Shown: positions 17,237-26,192, numbered from the stretch's first letter. The stretch is DNA of 60,645 nt from DATFWC01 sp045801465 (GCA_045801465.1 JBJMSU010000022.1:1-60645); one strand, 5' to 3'. Numbers and translations are program-made. The notes: a model not told the origin generated them from the sequence alone.

Positions 17237-18213
17237 GCCCTGTTCGCCGCCGGCACGAAGCCCTTGGGCAGGCCGGCCTCCGCCACTTGGCCATAGAGCG
17301 GCTCTCCCGGCAATCCCTCGGCAATGACGGCGCGCGCCGCAATGAGGCGCTCGATATCGATCCCGGTGCGCAAGCCCATGGCTTCGAGCAGAAAGACGAG
17401 GTCTTCCGTCACGATGTTGCCCGTTGCTCCCGGCGCATAGGGGCAGCCGCCCAGGCCGCCTTGCGAGGAGTCGAAGGTGGTGACGCCGGCATCGAGCGCC
17501 GCCACCACGTTGGCGAGACCCTGCCCGCGGGTGTTGTGGAAATGCGCCCCCCCTGCCTTGTCGCCGATCTCGCGCTCGAGCCGGGTGAACATGCGCTTCA
17601 CCTGCGCCGGATTGGCATAGCCGGTCGTGTCCGCGAGCCCAACGGAATCGGCGCCGGCCGCCACCAGCATGGCGGCCATGCGCATGACCCAGTCCTCCGA
17701 CACCGGGCCTTCCATGGTGCAGCCGAACGCGGTCGCGACGCCAGCCTCGACCCCGGGCCGGCGCTCGGCCGCCATGCTGTCACGCAACGCGCAAATCTTC
17801 TTGACCTCGGCGATCGCCTGTTCCGGCGTCATTCCCACGTTGGCGAGGCTGTGGGCGCGCGACGCCGAGGCAGGTATCGTCAACTTGTGCACACCGGCCG
17901 CGATGGCGCGTTCCGCACCTTTGAGGTTGGGGACGAGGGCCTGCACCGTGAGGCCGGGGATCTGCACGGCCGCCGCCACCACCTCGGCGGTATCGGCCAT
18001 TTGCGGCAGCCGCTTGGGCGACACGAACGATCCGACCTCGATCTCCGTGAGGCCCGCCGCGGCCAGCCCCGCGATCCACCGCTGCTTCACGGCCGTCGGC
18101 ATGGCCCGTGCAACGCTCTGCAGCCCATCGCGCGGACCGACTTCGCTCACGATGACGTCGATGTCTTCACCGGCAGCCACGAATGACGCCTCCAGGTCCT
18201 TCTCGTCCACCAT
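17233..18213 (-). CDS. Hydroxymethylglutaryl-CoA lyase family protein
   Basis: Class II aldolase-like TIM barrel cleaving a 3-hydroxyacyl-CoA (HMG-CoA to acetyl-CoA and acetoacetate in the type enzyme). The 326-residue protein keeps the catalytic RDGLQ near residue 28 (EVGPRDGLQS), the metal-binding H-x-H in GAHFHNTRGQGLANV, and the Cys loop GGLGGCPYAPGATGN. These residues predict an active lyase. No leucine-degradation partners (isovaleryl-CoA dehydrogenase, MCC) are adjacent, so a substrate related to but different from HMG-CoA is possible. ATG 18213; a 123-bp divergent promoter region separates it from the maleate-isomerase-like gene. Confidence 0.88.
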   Translation of the reverse strand: MVDEKDLEASFVAAGEDIDVIVSEVGPRDGLQSVARAMPTAVKQRWIAGLAAAGLTEIEVGSFVSPKRLPQMADTAEVVAAAVQIPGLTVQALVPNLKGAERAIAAGVHKLTIPASASRAHSLANVGMTPEQAIAEVKKICALRDSMAAERRPGVEAGVATAFGCTMEGPVSEDWVMRMAAMLVAAGADSVGLADTTGYANPAQVKRMFTRLEREIGDKAGGAHFHNTRGQGLANVVAALDAGVTTFDSSQGGLGGCPYAPGATGNIVTEDLVFLLEAMGLRTGIDIERLIAARAVIAEGLPGEPLYGQVAEAGLPKGFVPAANRA

Positions 18214-18336
18214 CCTGGGCGAGCCCAGCCACTCATTCAAGCGCAATCCAAACGCCGCGAAGGCAGATGAAGTTGCCGCACGATTGATGATAGTTTTCCG
18301 GCGAGGGCAAACTGCTTGTCTCACGGGGTGAACCGT
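18214..18336. promoter_or_regulatory. Divergent intergenic region of the CoA-ester locus
   Basis: A 123-bp gap between two divergent transcription units (lyase/CoA-transferase to the left, maleate-isomerase-like/Bug to the right). It should contain both promoters. An A/T-richer patch with TTGATGATAGTTTTCC lies near 18284-18300. I could not define -35/-10 boxes or an operator. Confidence 0.4.
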
Positions 18337-19062
18337 ATGGCGTTTTCCAGCTGGCGCGGAACCGTCGGCATGATCAATCCGACCATGCGGCCGGGCGTGA
18401 CGGAGGAGGTCATTCGCCTCCTTCCCGAAGGCATCGGTCTGCTTCCGCTGTTCCTCGATATTCGCCGCGGCACGCGGGATGAGTTTGAAAGCGTGATTCC
18501 GGCCTACGAGCGCCATGTCGCCCTCTTGGCCGAGCACGAATGCGACCTGATCCACCCGGTCGGTGCACCGCCGTTCATGGTGTTGGGGCGCGACGCCGAA
18601 GCCCGCCTGGTGGCCGACTGGGAGAAAAAGTACCGCGCGACGATCTTCACGGTCGCGCAAAACCATGTCGCGGCACTCAACGCGGTGAGGGCCAAAACCA
18701 TCGTGGGCGCAACCTATTTCTCCGGCCCGATCAACGACGTCTTCGCCAAATATTTGACCGATGCCGGATTCACCGTACGCGCCATGGCGGGCATCGAGGT
18801 GCCGTTCGATAAGGTGCAGGAGCTTTCCGGCGAGCAGGTCTACGCGCACATCAAGCGCAACTTCCTCGCCGCTGGGGGCGCCGACGCGATCTACATGCTG
18901 GGATCGGGTTGGCGCACGCTGCCGATCATCGCGATCCTGGAAGCCGACCTGCAGGTGCCGGTGGTGCACCCGATCACGGCACGGGTGTGGGAAATCCAGA
19001 AGCGGCTGCATGTGAGGCAGCCGGTCAGCGGTTATGGCCATATGCTGGAAGCATTGCCGTGA
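18337..19062 (+). CDS. Maleate isomerase / arylmalonate decarboxylase family protein lacking both catalytic Cys
   Basis: A 241-residue Asp/Glu-racemase-superfamily protein. The order of motifs (GMINPTMRPGVTEE, CDLIHPVGAPPFMVLG, TIVGATYFSGPIN, ADAIYMLGSGWRTLP) matches maleate cis-trans isomerase and AMDase-like proteins. In those enzymes Cys residues sit in the two loops after the core strands; here the loops read HPVGAPPF and LGSGWRT, and the only Cys in the protein is in HECDL before the first loop. It therefore probably does not perform the two-Cys isomerase reaction. ATG 18337 is chosen because the family domain begins directly after it. The 3' end overlaps the next gene by 4 nt (GTGA). 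Confidence 0.75.
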   Translation: MAFSSWRGTVGMINPTMRPGVTEEVIRLLPEGIGLLPLFLDIRRGTRDEFESVIPAYERHVALLAEHECDLIHPVGAPPFMVLGRDAEARLVADWEKKYRATIFTVAQNHVAALNAVRAKTIVGATYFSGPINDVFAKYLTDAGFTVRAMAGIEVPFDKVQELSGEQVYAHIKRNFLAAGGADAIYMLGSGWRTLPIIAILEADLQVPVVHPITARVWEIQKRLHVRQPVSGYGHMLEALP

Positions 19063-20132
19063 GCACGCCCGATAGATTATCCGTGGCCGCCAGAATGCTG
19101 GGCCCTGCCGTTCTGTGCTGTTGCCTGAGCCTTGTGGCGGCGGCGCCGGCGATGGGGCAAGCGGTTGCCGACTTCTACCGCGGACGGACCGTCACCCTCA
19201 TCGTCGGCACCGCGCCGGGCGGCATCAACGACATTTCGGCTCGGCTCGTGGCCCGACACCTCGGCCGCTTCGTTCCCGGCCAACCCACCATCATTGTCCA
19301 AAATATGCCGGGGGCCGGCGGACTGGTATTGGCGAACCGCATCTATAACACCGCCGAGAAGGACGGATCAGTGTTCGCCAAGCTCGAACGCGCCGTGCCG
19401 CAGCTCGCCATTCAGGGAGACCGCAACGCCAACTTCGATCCGATGAAGTTCACCTGGCTCGGCAGCTTGTCATCCTACGCCAACGATGCCTACGTGCTGC
19501 TTGTCAACACCGCGCATCCCGCCCGGACCGTCGCCGACCTCTTGCGGCCGAACATTTCGGTCAGCCTGGGGGCCGACAATTCGGCGTCCAGCAATCTCAT
19601 CTTCGCCCTCCTGGCCCGGGAGGTTCTCGGTCTGCATGTGAACGTCGTGCGCGGCTACACCGGTGCGGCCCCGCTGTTCCTGGCAATGCAGCGCGGCGAG
19701 CTCGATGGCCAGATGGTGGGCTTGAGCTCGGTCAAGACCGGCCAGCGCGACCTGTGGAACAGACAAGCCTTTCGGCCGCTCCTGCAGTTCGGTCGCAACA
19801 CGCGGCTGGCCGAGCTTTCCGACGTGCCGGTCGGACGCGAGCTCGCCGGCGATGCGGAGGCGCGCGCGCTGATCGAATTTGCCGAGCTGCCCTTCTTCAT
19901 GGCGCTGCCCTTCGCGGCGCCGCCGGGGATGCCCGCCGAGCGCGCCAAGGCATTGCAGAGCGCTTTCATGGAGATGTGCCGCGACAAGGACTTCATTGCC
20001 GAAGCAGAACGGCTCGGCCTGGACGTGAGCCCGATTGGCGCGGACGGCGTGCTCGACCTGCTGGCGCGGTCGACCGCAACCCCGCAAGAGGTGATTGCGC
20101 GCTACAATGCTCTCGTCGCCAGGAAGAATTGA
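19059..20132 (+). CDS. Bug/TctC-like periplasmic binding protein
   Basis: 357 residues starting at a GTG that overlaps the preceding stop by 4 nt. Signal peptide (PAVLCCCLSLVAAAPAMGQA), then the Bug features VTLIVGTAPGGINDISARLV, QPTIIVQNMPGAGGLVLANR, FTWLGSLSSYANDAYVLLV and AMQRGELDGQMVG. It belongs to the more divergent branch with a YRGRTVTLIVG start. Coupled translation with the maleate-isomerase-like protein suggests it captures that enzyme's substrate or a pathway entry acid. No TctAB-type membrane genes are present. Confidence 0.8.
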   Translation: MSTPDRLSVAARMLGPAVLCCCLSLVAAAPAMGQAVADFYRGRTVTLIVGTAPGGINDISARLVARHLGRFVPGQPTIIVQNMPGAGGLVLANRIYNTAEKDGSVFAKLERAVPQLAIQGDRNANFDPMKFTWLGSLSSYANDAYVLLVNTAHPARTVADLLRPNISVSLGADNSASSNLIFALLAREVLGLHVNVVRGYTGAAPLFLAMQRGELDGQMVGLSSVKTGQRDLWNRQAFRPLLQFGRNTRLAELSDVPVGRELAGDAEARALIEFAELPFFMALPFAAPPGMPAERAKALQSAFMEMCRDKDFIAEAERLGLDVSPIGADGVLDLLARSTATPQEVIARYNALVARKN

Positions 20133-20159
20133 CGATTCGTGCCATTTTGCGCGCCGCCC

Positions 20160-20176
20160 TTAAACCGGCATTAACC
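20160..20176 (+). promoter_or_regulatory. CtrA-type binding box TTAA-N7-TTAACC
   Basis: TTAA at 20160-20163, seven bases, then TTAACC at 20171-20176: an exact match to the consensus TTAA-N7-TTAAC of the alphaproteobacterial cell-cycle regulator CtrA. It lies 117 bp before the chosen start of the GGDEF/EAL gene and beyond the stop of the Bug gene, so it belongs to the former. Confidence 0.55.
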
Positions 20177-20292
20177 TAACGGAAAAAGCGGTCCGCCGGT
20201 TGAGAACTTCCTAAACCTCGCGCCCCGTAAACCTGGAACCACACGCACGCGAATGCGGGCCGCTGCTGGAAGCGTGCCGCGCTGGCTCGAGG

Positions 20293-23184
20293 TTGCCGCC
20301 GAGGATGATGCCAATGATGCTCCGCGGCATCCGCGCCCGGCTGATGGCGCTGGTCGTCGCCACGGTCGTTCCCCTTGCGCTTCTCATCGGCGTCGGCTTG
20401 TGGATTCAATGGCGAGACGATCAGGCCGACACGGCCAATCTTGCGCTGGTCGATGCCCGGTTGATTGCCGCGCAAGTGGATGATCAGCTTGGCGCTTTCG
20501 AAAGCCTGCTGACGGGATTGAGCCGTGCCGTATCGACCGATGCGGCCGAGACGCGCGCCAACGATACGATGCTGCGTCAGGTCAAGAGCGAGTTCCCGGC
20601 CTATGTGAACAGCATCATGCTGTTCTCTCTGGACGGTAAGAACATCGGGACCTCGGCGGAAGGCGTACGCATCTATGCCGGCGACCGCGATTATTTTCAG
20701 CGCGTCCTCGCCGGCGATCGCCTCGCCATCGGTCAGCCCGTTTACGGACGCATGGCGCATCAATTGATCATCGCCATGGCCCGGCCGGTGGAGGATCGCG
20801 CCGGGCAGCTGCGTGCGGTCCTCCTCGTCGGCATCCTGCTCGATCGGTTCCAGGATGCGTTCAGGGCGCGTGAGCTTCCTCCCGGCAGCGTCATCCAGGT
20901 CGTGAACGAGAACGGCATCGTCATCACGCGCAGCGTCGACACCTCGCGCTGGGTCGGTCGCAACCTGCGGGATAACGAGCATGGCGCCCGATTTTCGGCG
21001 CTGAAGCAGGCGAGCGGAGCCGTCCTCTGGCCCGACAATGTTGAGCGCATCACCGCATCGGCAACCACGATGCGCGCGCCCTGGCTGGTCTCGGTCGGCC
21101 TGCCCGTCGATACGGGCTTTGCCAACGTGGTCGCACGCCTCGCGTGGGGATGCGCGGCAGGCATCGCCACGCTGGCATTTGCGCTGGTGCTGGCGTGGAT
21201 GTTTTCCCGTCGCATCATCACGCCGCTGCGGCAGCTCAGCGCCGATGCGTCAGCGCTGGCGGCCGGCGATCTGAGCCACCGCAGCGCCGTCTCGACGCAG
21301 GACGAGGTGGGTGCGTTGGCGCGCACGTTCAATGCCATGGCGGCGGCGCTGGAAGAGCGCCACCGCGAGCTCAACGAGGCGCATGCAGCGGCCGCGACCG
21401 AAGCCGTCAAGCGCGCCCTGCTGGAGGAGATGCAGAGGCTGGCCAAGGAGACACTCGCCGCCGTCATCGATGCATCGCCGGTCGCGATCGTGTGCTCGGA
21501 CGTCGACCGGCACATCCTCTTGTGGAGTCGCGCCGCCGAGCAGATGTTCGGCTACACCTCCGACGAGATGCTCGGCGGCTTCACCAAGATCGTGCCCCCG
21601 GACGGGACGGCAGAGTCGCAGGCCCTGTTCGAGCGCGCGCTCGCCGGCGATACCGTACGCGACGTGCAGCTCAAACGCATGCGCAAGGACGGATCCCTGG
21701 TGGACGTCAGGATCGCCGCCGCGCGCATGTACCACGTCGACGGAACCGTACGCGGCGTGGCGTGGGCCTACGAAGATATCACCCACCGCAAGAAGGCCGA
21801 GCAGCAGTTGGAGCGCCTCGCGCATTTCGACCAGCTCACCGGGTTGCCCAATCGCGTGACGCTCAACGAGGAGCTGGGAACGCTGTTGGCGGCATCGCAA
21901 CCGACCTCGATTGCGCTGTTCGATCTCGACGGATTCAAGGACGTCAACGATACGCTCGGCCACTCGGTGGGCGACAACCTGCTGATCGAGGTCGGGCGCA
22001 GGCTGACCGCGCTTGCCGCCACCCGGGCCCAAGTGTGCCGCCTCGGCGGCGACGAGTTCGTCGTCATCGTTCCGGGTTGCGGCGATCCGCGCGAAATAGC
22101 TGAAATCATCGATGCGATGCTCAGCCGGCTCGCCGCGCCGTTCGAGATCAACGACCACGTCGTTCATCTTGCGGGCAGCGCCGGCATCGCGATCGCGCCG
22201 ACCCATGGCTCGACCGTCGACGAGCTGATCGCCAATGCCGATCTTGCGCTCTACGACGCAAAATCGGGCGGCGGCCGCATCTATCGGTTTTTCCAGCCCG
22301 TGCTTCGTGCGCAGGCGCAGGCGCGCCGCGGCCTCGACCTGGAGCTCAGACGCGCGTTCGAGAACGAGGAATTCGTGCTCTATTTCCAGCCGCAGGTCCG
22401 CCTTGCCGACGAGGCGGTGGTCGGTGCGGAAGCCCTGCTGCGGTGGCGCCATTCGAGCCGCGGCATCCTCAGCCCCGCAGCCTTCATCGACGCGCTGGGC
22501 GAGAGCCCGATCGCGCCGGCGGTCGGCAGATGGATTCTGCGAACCGCCTGCGAACAAGCGGCGGCCTGGCGCGCCATGGGATTTCCGCTCCGCTGCATGG
22601 GCGTGAACATGTTCCCGCCACAGCTCGACGACGAGACGCTCGTGCACGCAATCGCCGACGCTCTGCGCGACACGGCCCTGCCGGCCGACGTGCTCGAGCT
22701 CGAGATCACTGAAAACGTCGCGCTCAACTATGACGATACGATCGTTCCGCTCCAGCACCTGCATGAAATGGGGGTACGACTGGCGTTGGACGATTTCGGC
22801 ACGGGCTACGCCTCCTTGAACTGCCTGACCCGCTTTCCTCTGTCGCGGATCAAGATCGACCGCCACTTCGTGGGCAAGATTACCGACGACGCCGAGGATG
22901 CGGCCATCGTCCGCTCGCTCATCGTCATGGCACACAATCTCGGCCTCGGCGTGATCGCCGAAGGCGTCGAGACGACCGCGCAAGCCGCGTTCCTGCGCAA
23001 CCAGCGGTGCGAAGAGGCCCAAGGCTATCTCTATGCCGAGCCGCTTTCGGCCGCCGAGTTCGAAGCTTACCTGAGAGCCAATCAGGCTGTTGGCCGCACC
23101 GGTGGTGCCGGACCGCGGCACGGTCGCGAGAACCGCAGCCACCGCATCGCGGCACTGGGCCGCGGAAGATTTCCCATCGCTTGA
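20293..23184 (+). CDS. Membrane-bound GGDEF-EAL protein with periplasmic sensor, HAMP and PAS domains
   Basis: A 963-residue c-di-GMP enzyme. TM1 is LMALVVATVVPLALLIGVGL; a dCache-like periplasmic domain follows to ~residue 280, then TM2, HAMP (ITPLRQLSADASALAAGDLS) and PAS (~390-500, VIDASPVAIVCSDVDRH). The diguanylate cyclase domain has an intact GGDEF at residues 585-589. The phosphodiesterase domain has EAL (GAEALLRWRH, ~713), ELEITENVAL, DDFGTGYASL and AEGVET. Both catalytic signatures look intact; the product-inhibition RxxD site before GGDEF is absent (ATRAQV). The start could be the ATG at 20293 or one a few codons on (MMLRG). A CtrA-type box lies upstream. Monocistronic, convergent with the next gene by 3 bp. 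Confidence 0.93.
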   Translation: MPPRMMPMMLRGIRARLMALVVATVVPLALLIGVGLWIQWRDDQADTANLALVDARLIAAQVDDQLGAFESLLTGLSRAVSTDAAETRANDTMLRQVKSEFPAYVNSIMLFSLDGKNIGTSAEGVRIYAGDRDYFQRVLAGDRLAIGQPVYGRMAHQLIIAMARPVEDRAGQLRAVLLVGILLDRFQDAFRARELPPGSVIQVVNENGIVITRSVDTSRWVGRNLRDNEHGARFSALKQASGAVLWPDNVERITASATTMRAPWLVSVGLPVDTGFANVVARLAWGCAAGIATLAFALVLAWMFSRRIITPLRQLSADASALAAGDLSHRSAVSTQDEVGALARTFNAMAAALEERHRELNEAHAAAATEAVKRALLEEMQRLAKETLAAVIDASPVAIVCSDVDRHILLWSRAAEQMFGYTSDEMLGGFTKIVPPDGTAESQALFERALAGDTVRDVQLKRMRKDGSLVDVRIAAARMYHVDGTVRGVAWAYEDITHRKKAEQQLERLAHFDQLTGLPNRVTLNEELGTLLAASQPTSIALFDLDGFKDVNDTLGHSVGDNLLIEVGRRLTALAATRAQVCRLGGDEFVVIVPGCGDPREIAEIIDAMLSRLAAPFEINDHVVHLAGSAGIAIAPTHGSTVDELIANADLALYDAKSGGGRIYRFFQPVLRAQAQARRGLDLELRRAFENEEFVLYFQPQVRLADEAVVGAEALLRWRHSSRGILSPAAFIDALGESPIAPAVGRWILRTACEQAAAWRAMGFPLRCMGVNMFPPQLDDETLVHAIADALRDTALPADVLELEITENVALNYDDTIVPLQHLHEMGVRLALDDFGTGYASLNCLTRFPLSRIKIDRHFVGKITDDAEDAAIVRSLIVMAHNLGLGVIAEGVETTAQAAFLRNQRCEEAQGYLYAEPLSAAEFEAYLRANQAVGRTGGAGPRHGRENRSHRIAALGRGRFPIA

Positions 23185-23187
23185 AAA

Positions 23188-23397
23188 TCAGCGCCAGGCG
23201 CTCTCGTTCTTTTGCTCGTAGTCGCGAAACGCCTTGATGAGACCGCCCAGCACCTCGGCCGAGGTTTCGAACATGGCCTTGAGCTGGGGCTCATCGACCT
23301 TCTCGATATCCTCGCGCAGGTGGTCCATCGTCTCCTTGAGACGTTTCTGCATTTTCTGCGTGTGATGACGCGGATCGCGCTCGCTTGCGCTCGCCAT
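23188..23397 (-). CDS. Small helical hypothetical protein (69 residues)
   Basis: Starts at ATG 23397 with GGGAGG six nt upstream. The protein is almost fully helical and charged (MQKRLKETMDHLREDIEKVD, QLKAMFETSAEVLGGLIKAF), with heptad-like hydrophobics suggesting a coiled coil. The ending DYEQKNESAW is polar. Small proteins of this type are common in Hyphomicrobiales; function unknown. Convergent with the GGDEF/EAL gene. Confidence 0.65.
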   Translation of the reverse strand: MASASERDPRHHTQKMQKRLKETMDHLREDIEKVDEPQLKAMFETSAEVLGGLIKAFRDYEQKNESAWR

Positions 23398-23569
23398 GTC
23401 GACCTCCCTGACTAGGTGACTGGAACGGAACTGCCACGCAGCATCCGGCTTGCTCAATCAACGGCTCGACCACCGGTCGGTTCCGGTTGAGAAAACGGCT
23501 ATCCTACAGCGGTTTGGCGTAGGATCATGCGCCATCCACGTATCCCCGAGTGATGGGTAAAGCGCAAGC

Positions 23570-24781
23570 ATGCCGCAGTCTGCCCGACGAACCGGTCGGC
23601 CGGGTCGCTGGCCCGAAGTGCTGGCCGTTTTCCTACGTCTCGGCCTGACGTCGTTCGGTGGGCCCGTCGCGCATCTCGGCTATTTCCGCGATGAGTTCGT
23701 CACCCGGCGGCGCTGGCTCGACGATCGTGCCTATGCGGATCTGGTGGCGCTCTGCCAGTTCCTGCCCGGACCGGCCTCCAGCCAAGTGGGAATTGCCATC
23801 GGGTTGTTGCGCGCCGGGTACGCCGGAGCGCTGGCCGCGTGGACGGGATTCACCTTGCCCTCCGCGCTTGCGATGGTGCTGTTCGCCTATGGGGTGAGCG
23901 CGCTCGGCGATGTCGCCGGCAGCGGCTGGCTGCATGGGCTCAAGGTTGCGGCGGTTGCCGTGGTGGCCCAGGCGGTCCTCGGGATGATGCGCTCGCTCGC
24001 ACCCGACCGCGAGCGTGCCACGATGGCGGTGGTTGCCGCCATCATCGTGCTCGCGATTCCCTCTGCGTGGGGCCAGATCGGCGCTATCGCGCTCGGAGGC
24101 CTCGCCGGAGCGCTGTTGTTACGTGCCGACGTGACGGAGGAGCAGCCCGCCTTGCCGGTGAACGTGAGCCGCACAACCGGCATCGTACTGCTCGCAATCT
24201 TCTTCGTCGTGCTGGTCGGTCTGCCGCTGCTGGCCGTGACGGCGCAGTCGCAGGCGGTAAGGTTGTTCGACGCCTTCTATCGCGCCGGTTCGCTCGTCTT
24301 CGGCGGCGGGCACGTCGTGTTGCCGCTGCTGCAAGCCTCCGTGGTTCCTCCCGGATGGGTCAGCAATGATGCATTCCTCGCCGGTTACGGTGCCGCACAG
24401 GCAGTGCCGGGACCGCTGTTCACGTTCGCCGCCTATCTCGGCGCCGTCATGGGACCGCCGCCGAATGGCTGGATGGGCGCGGTGCTCGCGCTGCTCGCAA
24501 TATTCCTGCCCTCGTTTCTTCTCGTCATTGGCGCGCTTCCGTTCTGGGCAGAGCTGCGCCGAAGGACGCTCGCTCAATCCGCGCTCAGCGGCGTCAACGC
24601 AGCGGTGGTCGGGCTCTTGCTCGCCGCGCTGTATCATCCGGTGTGGACGGCAGGGATTACCAAACCGGCCGACTTCGCGCTGGCCCTAGCGGCGTTCCTG
24701 CTGCTGTTCACGTGGCGAACTCCACCATGGCTGGTCGTGATCCTTTGTGCCGCCGGCGGCGCGGCTCTGCCGATCGTTTGA
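23570..24781 (+). CDS. chrA: Chromate transporter, long-chain ChrA family (first copy)
   Basis: Inner-membrane protein of the CHR superfamily; characterised members export chromate in antiport. 403 residues with the duplicated CHR architecture: the first half opens LGLTSFGGPVAHLGYFRDEF with QFLPGPASSQVG, and the second half has SLVFGGGHVVLPLLQ with GAAQAVPGPLFTFAAYLG. Both FGG and PGP motifs are present in each half. It differs clearly from the ChrA at 28241-29641. Not every CHR protein transports chromate; sulfate or other anions are possible. Confidence 0.9.
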   Translation: MPQSARRTGRPGRWPEVLAVFLRLGLTSFGGPVAHLGYFRDEFVTRRRWLDDRAYADLVALCQFLPGPASSQVGIAIGLLRAGYAGALAAWTGFTLPSALAMVLFAYGVSALGDVAGSGWLHGLKVAAVAVVAQAVLGMMRSLAPDRERATMAVVAAIIVLAIPSAWGQIGAIALGGLAGALLLRADVTEEQPALPVNVSRTTGIVLLAIFFVVLVGLPLLAVTAQSQAVRLFDAFYRAGSLVFGGGHVVLPLLQASVVPPGWVSNDAFLAGYGAAQAVPGPLFTFAAYLGAVMGPPPNGWMGAVLALLAIFLPSFLLVIGALPFWAELRRRTLAQSALSGVNAAVVGLLLAALYHPVWTAGITKPADFALALAAFLLLFTWRTPPWLVVILCAAGGAALPIV

Positions 24782-25070
24782 GGCCTCTCCGTGGCGACGC
24801 CGGCGAACTCAATGACCGCCGCTCACTCCCGCGATCAGGCGCCGAACTCGTGCAGAAGCCGCAGAACGGTCAAGGCGACGGAAGCGTTGATGGGTGACGC
24901 GGTCAATAACCCGCGCGCCCGCCGCGAGGGGAGCGCTTATCGTCGTGAACGAGCGGCGTCATTGCAGCTGTCGAGAAAAATACACAGGAACGTTGTCCAA
25001 GAGCACGATTTAATCTTCAAGGACGATCCTGGATGGTCCAGGAGCGCCATGACCACGCAGGGAGCAGCGT
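24782..25070. other. Intergenic gap before the GT9-like gene
   Basis: 289 bp without a recognisable gene. GGGAG at its end serves the TTG start of the next gene. No clear hairpin or repeat. Confidence 0.4.
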
Positions 25071-26093
25071 TTGAATACCGCGGCGGGTGTAGTCGGCCGA
25101 GCGGAGGACGCATCGTGGGCGATGGGCCAAGCGGAGCAGGCGGCGTGGATGGACGCGATGCGCCGCCACGACTTCGAGCATGCCTGGACCATTGCCGACC
25201 ACGCCCTCGAGCGGCGGCGCGCCGCGGGTCAAGTCTGCTACGATTGGCCACGTCATTTCCAATCCGTGTGGGACGGAACGGCGCTCGCCAACAAGCGCGT
25301 ACTCATCCGCTGTTACCATGGACTCGGCGATACGATACAGTTCATCCGCTTTGCGGCCGCTGTGCGGGAGGTCGCACGCGAGGTGATCGTATGGGTGCAT
25401 CCCGCCCTGGTCGGTCTCATTGGCAGCGCCCGCGGCGTCGATCGCGTCCTGCCGCTGCACGACGGCACGCCCGAAGTCGATTACGACGTCGATCTCGAGC
25501 TGATGGAGGTGCTGCACGCACTGCGCGTGGATGCACGTTCCATTCCCGGTCACGTACCCTATTTGGTTCCACCAAGCACGACCCGGCCCGCAGCCGAGCT
25601 GGCAGATGCCCCGCATCCACGCGTGGGAATCGCCTGGCAAGCTGGAGATTGGGACGGACGCCGCTCGATCCCCACGCCTCTCATCGCCGAGCTGGTTGCC
25701 GGTGCCAACGTCCGGTTCTTCTCCCTTCAGTACGGCCCTGCAGCTGCGGAAATCACGTCGTCTGGCGTGCCAGACCTTGGCAATGAGGATGTGAGTACGA
25801 CCGCCGCCAACGTGTGCGAGCTTGATCTTGTGATCTCGGTCGACACCATGATGGCGCATCTCGCCGGGGCGCTCGGCGTCAGGACGTGGACGCTGCTGCA
25901 CGCGCACCACGATTGGCGCTGGACGATGAGCGGCTCGACGTCGGTCTGGTATCCGACCATGCAGCTGTTTCGACAGCCGCCCCTCGGCGACTGGAACTCC
26001 GTGCTCACGCAAGTCCGGAGCGCACTGACAACGCTGATGCCGGTAGCATCGAAAACCCCTTTCCCGCAGGCGCAACGAACCGCCTGCAATTGA
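25071..26093 (+). CDS. GT9-like / TPR-associated glycosyltransferase-family protein
   Basis: 340 residues. A short N-terminal helical part (residues 10-60, AAWMDAMRRHDFEHAWTIAD) is followed by a domain with IRCYHGLGDTIQFIRFAA, the nucleotide-sugar-binding region WQAGDWDGRRSIP, LDLVISVDTMMAHLAGALG and WRWTMSGSTSVWYPTMQLFR. These motifs are those of heptosyltransferase (GT9)-like proteins often fused to TPRs. It could transfer a sugar to an envelope component, but the acceptor is unknown. The start is a TTG with GGGAG seven nt upstream; an ATG at about 25119 is possible. Confidence 0.7.
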   Translation: MNTAAGVVGRAEDASWAMGQAEQAAWMDAMRRHDFEHAWTIADHALERRRAAGQVCYDWPRHFQSVWDGTALANKRVLIRCYHGLGDTIQFIRFAAAVREVAREVIVWVHPALVGLIGSARGVDRVLPLHDGTPEVDYDVDLELMEVLHALRVDARSIPGHVPYLVPPSTTRPAAELADAPHPRVGIAWQAGDWDGRRSIPTPLIAELVAGANVRFFSLQYGPAAAEITSSGVPDLGNEDVSTTAANVCELDLVISVDTMMAHLAGALGVRTWTLLHAHHDWRWTMSGSTSVWYPTMQLFRQPPLGDWNSVLTQVRSALTTLMPVASKTPFPQAQRTACN

Positions 26094-26192
26094 TCCATTC
26101 AGGCCGGCGCTGCAGGTTTATACTGGCCATTGCAAGGGCCTCGCCTTGGGCTGATCCGGATTTCGATCGTATTGCCGAGCAGTTGAACCCCG

